From the NCBI GenBank assembly GCA_022013235.1, contig JAKLQR010000022.1, forward strand, positions 1 to 5,073: a DNA stretch of 5,073 nt, read 5' to 3'. A program made the translations under genes and the position numbers. Of this stretch, positions 1 to 5,073 are shown piece by piece (position 1 is the first letter of the stretch; each line of letters starts with the position of its first letter). Source of the stretch: Thermodesulfovibrionales bacterium. Its GTDB lineage: Bacteria > Nitrospirota > Thermodesulfovibrionia > Thermodesulfovibrionales > SM23-35. The notes below the pieces were generated by a model. That model was not told the DNA's origin, did no database searches, and saw only the letters and a program-made list of their open reading frames with translations.

Positions 1-1304
1 ACCACGATATCCAGCATCCTGAGTATCTCGTCCGGGAAATCGATCTCACCGTTGCTCCTGATATCGACCTCGGTGCCTGCAAGGAGCTTAAACCCTCTCA
101 TCCGTTTGTTCAGGGCATCGATTTCCTTTTTTTCTTCAATAAGACGTTCCGGCGTTAATCCCCGTGCAATTCCAAGCCCCTTTGAATGATCGGTGATCGC
201 GATATATTGATACCCCTTCTCCCGTGCTGCCTCGATCAATTCGTCAAAATCATGGCTTCCGTCACTCCGTTTGGTATGGACATGGAGGTCTCCCTTTATG
301 TCCCTGAGTTCCACGAGCTTCGGCAGCTTCCCTTGCAGCGCAGCCTCTATCTCTCCCGAGTCTTCACGCAGTTCAGGGGGGATATAGGGAAGACCGAGTT
401 TCTTATAGACCTCCTCCTCCTTTGCCCCTCCGAGTTTTCTGTTATCTTTTTCCCTGAATATCCCATACTCATTTATTTTTAATCCACTCCTCACCGCCAT
501 TTCTCTCAGGCGTATGTTATGCGCCTTGCTGCCGGTGAAATAGGCAAGCGCCGCCCCGAAACTCTCCTCCTCGACAACCCGGAGGTCCACCTGCAACCCT
601 TCCTGAATAATCACACTCGACTTCGTCGGACCATGCATGAGTATATCTTTCACCTGCGGCAGATGCACGAAGGTATTCATGACAGATTTCGGATCTTTCG
701 ATGTCGCCAGGATATCGATATCTTTAATCGTATCTTTCCATCGGCGTATGCTTCCCGCTATGCTCAGTTTCCTCACGGACGGGTCTTTTCTGAGGTATTC
801 AAGGATATCGTTTGCTATCGGCAGGACTCTTCCCAACGGCTGTCTTTCCATGCCCCGCTTCAGCATCCCGATCCCTTTCAGGATATGTTCCTCTGTTTTG
901 TCCTTGATTCCCGGCAAACCGCTCAGCTTATGTTCCTGCGCATACCGTTCGAGCTCTTCCATATTTGTGATGTGCAATTGATCGAAGAGGAGTTTTGCGG
1001 TCTTCGGACCGAGGCTTGGAATGGAAAGGAGGGCGCTGAGCCCTCCGGGGATCTCTTTTTTCAGGTCTTCATATGCCTGTATTCTTCCGGTTTCGGTATA
1101 TTCCCCGATCTTCCCCGCAAGGTCCTGTCCGATACCAGGTATTTTGAGCAGTTCATCCTTTGAGGTCTGCGATACATCGTTTGAAAGCCCTTCGATGTTG
1201 AGCGCTGCCCGCCTGTATGCCCGGATACGGAACGGGTTATCACCCTTGATTTCAAGCAGGTCCGCGATGTCATTAAAAATCCGCGCGACTTTCTGGTTCT
1301 TCAT
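1..1304 (-). CDS. polX: DNA polymerase/3'-5' exonuclease PolX (partial, C-terminus beyond window)
   Basis: This is a family X DNA polymerase fused to a PHP phosphoesterase domain, a cytoplasmic enzyme linked in bacteria to gap filling in base-excision and strand-break repair. The frame is open from ATG at 1304 to base 1, giving 434 complete codons; bacterial PolX is usually about 570-580 residues, so roughly 140 C-terminal residues are missing. Visible in order are an N-terminal helical 8-kDa-like region, helix-hairpin-helix type motifs (IPGIG at 55-59, IPSLG at 95-99, LPGIK at 130-134), the nucleotidyltransferase motif GSIRR (184-188) with metal-binding D195 and D197 (DID), the third catalytic aspartate D240, and FTGSKAHN (256-263). 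The PHP domain follows with GDLHVHT (338-344), ITDHS (370-374) and GTEVD (410-414), so the exonuclease metal ligands are kept in the visible part. The start matches the conserved family N-terminus (MKNQKVARIF). No Shine-Dalgarno sequence precedes it; see the promoter entry. Confidence 0.95.
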   Translation of the reverse strand, partial: MKNQKVARIFNDIADLLEIKGDNPFRIRAYRRAALNIEGLSNDVSQTSKDELLKIPGIGQDLAGKIGEYTETGRIQAYEDLKKEIPGGLSALLSIPSLGPKTAKLLFDQLHITNMEELERYAQEHKLSGLPGIKDKTEEHILKGIGMLKRGMERQPLGRVLPIANDILEYLRKDPSVRKLSIAGSIRRWKDTIKDIDILATSKDPKSVMNTFVHLPQVKDILMHGPTKSSVIIQEGLQVDLRVVEEESFGAALAYFTGSKAHNIRLREMAVRSGLKINEYGIFREKDNRKLGGAKEEEVYKKLGLPYIPPELREDSGEIEAALQGKLPKLVELRDIKGDLHVHTKRSDGSHDFDELIEAAREKGYQYIAITDHSKGLGIARGLTPERLIEEKKEIDALNKRMRGFKLLAGTEVDIRSNGEIDFPDEILRMLDIV

Positions 1305-1310
1305 AAAAAA

Positions 1311-1339
1311 AGTATACCAGAACCCTGAGGAATCGAATA
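1311..1339 (-). promoter_or_regulatory. Probable polX promoter, extended -10, likely leaderless
   Basis: Read on the minus strand, TGGTATACT forms an extended -10 (TG-N-TATACT, hexamer at 1316-1311). The last base of the hexamer is 7 nt from the A of the polX ATG at 1304, so transcription would begin at or next to the start codon. There is no purine-rich ribosome site in the intervening T tract, which agrees with a leaderless message. The -35 at 17-bp spacing (TATTCG) is poor, which an extended -10 can compensate for. The box is seen; its activity is inferred. Confidence 0.5.
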
Positions 1340-1348
1340 ATTTCGATT
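1331..1348. repeat. Perfect 7-bp inverted repeat in the divergent intergenic region
   Basis: AATCGAA and TTCGATT are separated by TAAT. The repeat overlaps the -35 position of the polX promoter and lies about 20 bp upstream of the predicted -35 of the phosphoesterase promoter. It could be a binding site for a dimeric repressor, or a chance AT-rich palindrome. No T run follows on either strand, so a terminator is unlikely. Confidence 0.4.
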
Positions 1349-1367
1349 GTCTCTCCTATAGTCGTAG

Positions 1368-1397
1368 TTGATGCACTACAGGTTTTTTTGGTATTCT
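1368..1397 (+). promoter_or_regulatory. Probable promoter of the phosphoesterase gene
   Basis: TTGATG (1368-1373, four of six matches to the -35 consensus) is followed after 18 bp by an extended -10, TG-G-TATTCT (TG at 1389-1390, hexamer 1392-1397). Transcription would start near 1404, giving a leader of about 30 nt that contains the Shine-Dalgarno sequence GGAGG (1423-1427), 6 nt before the ATG at 1434. A 6-bp inverted repeat, ACAGGT (1378-1383) and ACCTGT (1408-1413), brackets the -10. A second -10-like hexamer, TATAGT (1357-1362), lies upstream without a clear -35. Confidence 0.45.
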
Positions 1398-1433
1398 CTT
1401 CAAGCATACCTGTTCCCTTTATGGAGGCATCAT

Positions 1434-2690
1434 ATGAAACGGAAATTATTTACTATTCTCTTAAGTCTCTTGTCCATGGCACTGCTACTCATTTATCAGC
1501 ATTCAGCGTTTGCAGAAGAAGAGGAAGGAGCTTTTTCCTTCGTTGTTTTTGGAGATAACCGTTTGCCGGGGTACCTTCCGTATAAATCCGGTCAAACCGA
1601 TGAAATCGAAAAATACTTCGAGCAAATCAAGCGCTATGCATATGGACCGGATCTGGCTGTAGAGAAAATCATGAGCTTTGATCCCGATACAGGAGCACTG
1701 GATTGGTTCAAGTATTGGCCCAAAGGACTTCCTGACAAATACAGATTGACCGTCCTGAAGAATGGTTGGCCGCGCCTCATAGTGGAGGGGCCTCAAGCCG
1801 ATGTGTCACTGCGCAGTGAAGGCCAGGCATGGGTATACCGCGATATTATCACAGGGATGAAGGAGGGAGCAGAGGATTCCGGGAATAGTCCGTCCTTCTG
1901 CCTGAATACAGGGGATATGACCTATTTCGGATATCAGGGGAAAACAAGGGATACAAGCCCTTTCTGGCACGACTTCCATGAAAGATTTCTCTCTAAACTG
2001 CCTTCCGGGACCCCGGAGGGTCTCCCCGGACGCTTTTTCCCGGCTCCGGGAAATCACGAAACCTGGTTTGACGAAAATCTTGAAGGGCTTCTGAGTACAG
2101 TTCCGTATCTCACCCAGATGGGTTTTACCAGTGAACAGAGAGTCTACAAATTTGACTATCGGGGCTGTCGTTTCATCTTCCTCGATACCGGGGATATGGA
2201 TTACCGAAACCCTGCGGCCTGGGGCAGCAGGCATCCCGATTTTCAGAGGCAAATGGCAATTCTCACAGAATGGCTGAACGAAGCCAAAGACAAGAAGCTG
2301 CATCAGGTTTTCATCACCTTCCACAATCCCGCTTTTTGCCAGTCCGGATTCGGCCCCCTTCCACCGAACGAAAATCCGCACCCATTCATAAAACCCTTCG
2401 GAGCTGACCTGAACATTACTGTTTTTAACGGGCATGTGCATACCACAGAGATGTACATGGTCGACAATATACGTTATCTCGTCCTCGGAGCCGGAGGAGG
2501 AGAACAACGACATGGAGCGAATCAACCTCCAAAGGATTATCCTGAAGAACTTTACTGGGAAGGACAACCGAGGGTAGAAGATTACAACTATCTTGTTGTG
2601 CAGGTCTCCGGGGAAGGAACACGCTTCCAGCTCCACCGTTACCGTCCGAACGATGAAAACCCATTTGCTGTAGTGGAATTGTATAAATAG
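1434..2690 (+). CDS. Secreted calcineurin-like metallophosphoesterase
   Basis: A 418-residue exported hydrolase of the calcineurin-like metallophosphoesterase superfamily, expected to use a two-metal centre to cleave phosphate mono- or diesters outside the cytoplasm; the substrate is unknown. ATG 1434 is chosen because GGAGG lies 6 nt upstream and a signal peptide follows at once: basic MKRK, a hydrophobic core at about 5-21, and an A-F-A site with cleavage after A27. The frame stays open upstream to a TTG at 1368, but that would bury the signal peptide. Metal-site motifs in order are FGDNR (D41), NTGDM (D161), PGNHE (N207, H208), TFHNP (H297) and NGHVH (H334, H336). The first motif has Arg where many family members have His (GDxH). 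About 120 residues separate motifs I and II, instead of the usual 30-40, so residues roughly 47-130 form an inserted segment. Three cysteines (C156, C245, C302) occur in the mature part. The gene appears monocistronic, diverges from polX and converges on mgtE. Confidence 0.9.
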   Translation: MKRKLFTILLSLLSMALLLIYQHSAFAEEEEGAFSFVVFGDNRLPGYLPYKSGQTDEIEKYFEQIKRYAYGPDLAVEKIMSFDPDTGALDWFKYWPKGLPDKYRLTVLKNGWPRLIVEGPQADVSLRSEGQAWVYRDIITGMKEGAEDSGNSPSFCLNTGDMTYFGYQGKTRDTSPFWHDFHERFLSKLPSGTPEGLPGRFFPAPGNHETWFDENLEGLLSTVPYLTQMGFTSEQRVYKFDYRGCRFIFLDTGDMDYRNPAAWGSRHPDFQRQMAILTEWLNEAKDKKLHQVFITFHNPAFCQSGFGPLPPNENPHPFIKPFGADLNITVFNGHVHTTEMYMVDNIRYLVLGAGGGEQRHGANQPPKDYPEELYWEGQPRVEDYNYLVVQVSGEGTRFQLHRYRPNDENPFAVVELYK

Positions 2691-2789
2691 GAACAATACA
2701 AAAGCACTGAAAATGTTTATTACTCTTTAAAGAAGTGCAAGCTATCAAGTGGAACAATTCAGGACAGCATTCTTCCTGTTACACCCATT

Positions 2790-2809
2790 TAGAGGACACC
2801 TGTCAAGCA
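2790..2809 (+). repeat. Terminal inverted repeat, transposase-distal (right) end of the IS
   Basis: TAGAGGACACCTGTCAAGCA matches the repeat at the other end in 16 of 20 positions, with the outer nine bases (TAGAGGACA) identical. It contains the complement of a perfect TTGACA box (2801-2806) that reads outward on the minus strand. Confidence 0.75.
2801..2806 (-). promoter_or_regulatory. Outward-facing -35 box (TTGACA) in the IS right end
   Basis: A perfect -35 hexamer on the minus strand, 11 bp inside the end of the repeat and pointing out of the element. In the linear insertion no good -10 is seen about 17 bp downstream in the flank. In a circular intermediate it would face the other end, where TATAGA lies at 3977-3972 on the minus strand. 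Such junction promoters drive transposase expression in several IS families. The role here is inferred. Confidence 0.4.
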
Positions 2810-2876
2810 AAAAAGAGCTCCCAGCAAGAAGTTTTCTGACTTCTTCATTTTTATGAGCTGCCGCACACCCAGTCCT
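2809..2876 (-). ncRNA. Candidate guide RNA (bridge RNA/seekRNA) region at the IS right end
   Basis: This is the non-coding stretch directly after the transposase stop, read on the same strand. An inner 7-bp stem (2826-2832 with 2839-2845, AAGAAGT/ACTTCTT, 6-nt loop) lies inside an outer 5-bp stem (2816-2820 with 2855-2859, AGCTC/GAGCT), with an asymmetric internal loop of 9 and 5 nt. The outer stem closes next to a run of six T (minus strand 2814-2809), like an RNA 3' end. IS110/IS1111 elements are known to encode a guide RNA in a non-coding end, and for the IS1111 group it lies downstream of the transposase. The fold and position fit; the RNA itself is inferred. It could instead be only a terminator for the transposase. 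On the plus strand the same inner hairpin is followed by CATTTTT and might stop transcripts from the phosphoesterase. Confidence 0.35.
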
Positions 2877-3896
2877 TCATGCAAAAGTCTTTTCAGGCAT
2901 GAACGGAACTTTATCCCTCGTGATGTGATACGCCGCCCTCGACAACTTGTGCGCAAGCGCACTGTATGCAATCGGCGCGTTTGTCCGCTTCCGCTTCCGA
3001 TCGTAATACGCCCTCGCTTCAGAGTCAAACCTCCGCGCAAGCTCTACCGCCTCTGCATAGGCCCACGACAGATACTTGTTGCCGTTCTTCCTGTTGCCAT
3101 TGCCCTTCTTCTTGTCATTGCTAAATCGTCCGGCAGGAACTTTTCTGCAGTACGACACATAGTTGCCCACCTTTACAAAGCGCTCAATCGGACCCGTCTC
3201 CATCATAATTGTCAATGCCAGGACCCTTCCAACTCCTGGCATGCTTAAGAGAAGATCATAGGGCTTCCTGAGTTTTATCTTCCTTTCCACAGCCACCTCG
3301 ATTGCTGTGATTTGTTTGGTGAGCGAGTCGATCGCATCCTTACTAACTTTTCCAGCAAGGGTGATATCGTCGTTGCCCACCAATAGCGGTGTTACCCGAT
3401 CCTCCCTCAATGCCTTGATAGCACTCGTCTTCATTTTTGCACCCACATTCCTCGCAAAAATGTTCTGAAGACTTACAATGAGCGATGTCCTCAAACTCAC
3501 CAGATGCCCTCGCTTCCTTAGAAGGTCTCGGAGAGGCCTTTGCTCCTTTGGGTAGATATAGCCTTCAGGCAGTATCTTCAATCTCAGCATTTCCGCAAGC
3601 CAGAAGGCGTCATCTTGGTCGTCGCCATGCTTAAGCCCCGAGTACTGCTGGATCTTGCAGGGATTGGCCAAATGCACCTGGTAGCCCTCATCCATGAGAA
3701 GATCTACCAACCAATACCAATTGTAGGTCGACTCCATCGTTATCCCTACGATGTCGGGTTTAAAAGGTCGGAGTGTCTCCTTGATCATTTCAGGCTCGTT
3801 CCGAAGCCTTCGCTTAAATGTCCTCTTGCCATTCTCATCCACAATCCCCAAATACGAGTTGTTTGAATGGAGATCAAAAGCTGCGTCTAATCTCAT
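2877..3896 (-). CDS. IS110-family DEDD transposase (guide-RNA-dependent recombinase type)
   Basis: A complete 339-residue transposase with the two-domain IS110 layout. The N-terminal RuvC-like DEDD domain (about 1-160) shows D8 (AFDLHS), E55 (MEST), and D93 and D96 in the D-x-x-D-A pattern before FWLAEM. A helical linker (about 165-210) follows. The C-terminal Transposase_20 domain begins at MPGVGRVLA (219-227) and continues through SYCRKVP (248-254) to FSNDKKKGNG and GNKYLSWA. S259 in this stretch is the likely serine nucleophile by alignment with family members. In this family the protein works with a structured RNA from the element's end to pair donor and target DNA. ATG 3896 is supported by a strong Shine-Dalgarno sequence (GGGAGGTG on the minus strand, 3907-3900 region), about 6 nt upstream. 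Length and motifs look intact, with no frameshift. Confidence 0.93.
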   Translation of the reverse strand: MRLDAAFDLHSNNSYLGIVDENGKRTFKRRLRNEPEMIKETLRPFKPDIVGITMESTYNWYWLVDLLMDEGYQVHLANPCKIQQYSGLKHGDDQDDAFWLAEMLRLKILPEGYIYPKEQRPLRDLLRKRGHLVSLRTSLIVSLQNIFARNVGAKMKTSAIKALREDRVTPLLVGNDDITLAGKVSKDAIDSLTKQITAIEVAVERKIKLRKPYDLLLSMPGVGRVLALTIMMETGPIERFVKVGNYVSYCRKVPAGRFSNDKKKGNGNRKNGNKYLSWAYAEAVELARRFDSEARAYYDRKRKRTNAPIAYSALAHKLSRAAYHITRDKVPFMPEKTFA

Positions 3897-3929
3897 AAGG
3901 CACCTCCCTAAAGGTTAAGATTAGCGTCT

Positions 3930-3964
3930 TCCCTTGAGCATACCGTAAACCGTTATGCTCGGGA
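3930..3964 (-). other. Hairpin in the IS left end / transposase leader
   Basis: GAGCATA (3936-3942) pairs with TATGCTC (3954-3960) across an 11-nt loop. TCCC (3930-3933) and GGGA (3961-3964) extend the stem past a 2-nt bulge, giving 11 base pairs in all. It overlaps the inner half of the left terminal repeat and ends about 34 bp before the transposase start. It could be a guide-RNA element, as in the IS110 group where that RNA is upstream of the gene. It could also be a leader structure limiting translation from read-through transcripts, or part of the recombination end. No T run follows, so it is not a terminator. Confidence 0.45.
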
Positions 3965-3975
3965 GATGTCCTCTA
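3956..3975 (-). repeat. Terminal inverted repeat, transposase-proximal (left) end of the IS
   Basis: Read on the minus strand this is TAGAGGACATCTCCCGAGCA, matching the opposite end in 16 of 20 positions. The outermost bases overlap a TATAGA hexamer (minus strand 3977-3972) that could act as the -10 of a promoter formed when the two ends are joined. Confidence 0.75.
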
Positions 3976-4095
3976 TATGATTATCAAACACCGCGTAAGG
4001 TCCCGATAGAAGGCAAGCATTCACATAGAAGTGAACGTTTTAGAAAATTCTATCTCCTGACGAGTATTCATTGAAGTCTTGATGAGTATGTAGAT

Positions 4096-5073
4096 TTAAA
4101 TAAGATAGCTCTGAAATAGTACCGCAAATCCTAAGAAAGCAAAGAAGCCAATTACATCGGTCATGGTTGTTAAAATAATGCTGGAGCATTGTGCTGGATC
4201 GAGTCCTACTGCTTTCATCAGTATAGGGATCGAGGAACCAGACAGCCCCGCTATAATCAAATTTACTAACATTCCCAATCCAATTACAAGACCGAGGTAG
4301 GGATTTCCATGCCATACCCATGCGACAATTGCGGTGACAGCACCGATAATTATCCCGTTGATCGCTCCAATACCACCCTCCTTTAGTATCAATCGGCGGA
4401 CTTTATATCTTGGTATTTCCCTCATGATAATACCGCGCATGACAACAGCCAGAGATTGTGCTCCCGCATTACCACCTTGACCCGCCACTACTGGCAGGAA
4501 TACTGCAAGTATAGTAATTTTGGCAATAACAGGCTCAAACAGTGCTACCACAGCCGCTGCAAGAAATGCAGTAGCGAGGTTTACATGAAGCCATGGAAGG
4601 CGTTGTTTCAGGGAGAAACTTATAGGAGAGAAAGTCCTTTCGTCACCCCCTGCACCAAACATTCTCTGAAGGTCTTCAGTGACTTCTTCCTGTATTCCCT
4701 GAAGTAATTGCTCGGCTTTAATGATACCTAAAATATGATTCTGACTATCCACAACAGGTGCAGCAAAGTACCGCCTTTTGGAAAGCTCGTTTGCAGCCTC
4801 CTCTCTGTCCACAAAACAATGAAGGGAGAAAACATCTTTGCGTATAACAGACTCAAGGGATTCTTTTGGTGATGCGAGCATTAAATCCCGCATGTTTATA
4901 ACCCCTACAAGATGTTCTTCTTCATCGATGACATATGCGTAGGATGAAGGATATCTCTTTTTTGTCAAAGCACGGATTTTCTCAATTGCCTTGCCTATAG
5001 GCATGTCCTTGTTGAAAGAGAGAAAGTCAGTAGACATGATTCGACCGATGCTATCTTCAGGATAGGTAAGAAC
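4096..5073 (-). CDS. mgtE: Magnesium transporter MgtE (partial, N-terminus beyond window)
   Basis: The C-terminal 325 residues of a CBS-domain Mg2+ channel/transporter of the inner membrane, which works as a dimer gated by intracellular Mg2+. An ATG at 5037 is not the true start: the frame stays open to 5073 and the 12 extra codons (VLTYPEDSIGRI) continue the conserved YPE-D-G-R-M motif linking the MgtE N domain to the first CBS domain. About 125-130 residues are therefore missing from a typical length near 450. In visible-fragment numbering, CBS1 spans about 13-75 and CBS2 about 77-130, followed by the plug-helix region and RLPWL (158-162). Five membrane helices lie at about 163-183, 185-213, 232-254, 258-288 and 296-322. 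The signature GQGGNAGAQ is at 198-206, and TMTD ends at D306, the position of the pore aspartate that selects Mg2+ in Thermus MgtE. The C-terminus ends naturally at TAA, 120 bp from the IS. Any Mg2+ riboswitch or promoter would be outside the window. Confidence 0.95.
   Translation of the reverse strand, partial: VLTYPEDSIGRIMSTDFLSFNKDMPIGKAIEKIRALTKKRYPSSYAYVIDEEEHLVGVINMRDLMLASPKESLESVIRKDVFSLHCFVDREEAANELSKRRYFAAPVVDSQNHILGIIKAEQLLQGIQEEVTEDLQRMFGAGGDERTFSPISFSLKQRLPWLHVNLATAFLAAAVVALFEPVIAKITILAVFLPVVAGQGGNAGAQSLAVVMRGIIMREIPRYKVRRLILKEGGIGAINGIIIGAVTAIVAWVWHGNPYLGLVIGLGMLVNLIIAGLSGSSIPILMKAVGLDPAQCSSIILTTMTDVIGFFAFLGFAVLFQSYLI

Larger units (their letters stand above)
2790..3975 (-). mobile_element. 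Complete IS110-family (IS1111-like) insertion sequence, about 1.19 kb
   Basis: The element consists of one DEDD transposase gene flanked by two non-coding ends of about 80 bp and imperfect terminal inverted repeats. Bounds are set by the outermost matching base of the repeats. In IS1111-type elements the repeats are slightly subterminal, so the true ends may lie a few bases further out. No target-site duplication is visible, as expected for this family. It sits between two convergent genes and disrupts neither. Transposase, catalytic residues, ends and strong ribosome site all look intact, so it may be active. Confidence 0.8.

Noticed and set aside
519..1163. Long plus-strand open frame (214 codons)
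   Set aside because: It is antisense to polX, which shows conserved motifs throughout this span. The predicted protein has no recognisable domain and the frame has no ribosome site.
1806..2696. Long minus-strand open frame (296 codons)
   Set aside because: It is antisense to the phosphoesterase, whose metal-binding motifs run across the same region. The frame looks like a coding shadow.
2690..2758. 8-bp direct repeat GGAACAAT (2690-2697 and 2751-2758) and a GCACT/AGTGC pair (2704-2738) after the phosphoesterase
   Set aside because: The repeat is short and unrelated to the IS ends. The possible stem is only 5 bp with a long loop and no T run, so neither a terminator nor a mobile-element scar is supported.
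2853..3248. Plus-strand open frames opposite the transposase (also 3540-3866)
   Set aside because: They are antisense to an intact DEDD transposase, are basic and low in complexity, and have no start signals.
4020..4089. Small palindromes between the IS and mgtE (TAGAA-AA-TTCTA at 4041-4052; a CATTCAC/GTGAACG-type hairpin near 4018-4036; TGACGAGTAT/TGATGAGTAT repeat)
   Set aside because: They are weak, lack a T run, and do not resemble REP elements or a CRISPR array. Chance is the simplest explanation.
4040..4321. Minus-strand frame overlapping the end of mgtE
   Set aside because: It is out of frame with mgtE and lies across its conserved last membrane helices.
5035..5037. ATG as the start of mgtE
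   Set aside because: The frame continues upstream to the window edge with the conserved linker VLTYPEDSIGRI, so this methionine is internal.

Overview
The window comes from a bacterial chromosome. It holds two housekeeping-type genes cut by the window edges (polX and mgtE), one complete exported phosphoesterase gene and one complete insertion sequence. GC content looks moderate by eye, with polX higher and mgtE lower. The protein set would fit Nitrospirota or a deltaproteobacterial lineage. That placement is a low-confidence guess, because there is no rRNA or other taxonomic marker here.

Layout: (1) 1-1304, minus strand: N-terminal 434 codons of a PolX family DNA polymerase, whose C-terminus lies beyond the left edge. 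(2) 1305-1433: divergent promoter region with a likely leaderless promoter for polX, a 7-bp inverted repeat, and a promoter plus Shine-Dalgarno sequence for the next gene. (3) 1434-2690, plus strand: complete secreted calcineurin-like metallophosphoesterase with a long insertion between its first two metal-binding motifs. (4) 2691-2789: intergenic, with no convincing terminator. (5) About 2790-3975: complete IS110/IS1111-type insertion sequence with its DEDD transposase on the minus strand, imperfect 20-bp terminal inverted repeats and structured non-coding ends. (6) 3976-4095: intergenic, with only small palindromes. (7) 4096-5073, minus strand: C-terminal 325 residues of an MgtE magnesium transporter, open through the right edge.

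The phosphoesterase and mgtE converge, and the insertion sequence sits between them without breaking either. Nothing suggests that polX, the phosphoesterase and mgtE share a pathway. The most interesting part is the mobile element. Recently characterised IS110-family transposases are guided by a structured RNA (bridge RNA or seekRNA) encoded in a non-coding end. Here the 78-nt stretch between the transposase stop and the end repeat can fold into a nested stem that closes directly before a six-T run. The two ends also carry a perfect -35 box and a -10-like box that could combine into a promoter when the element circularises.
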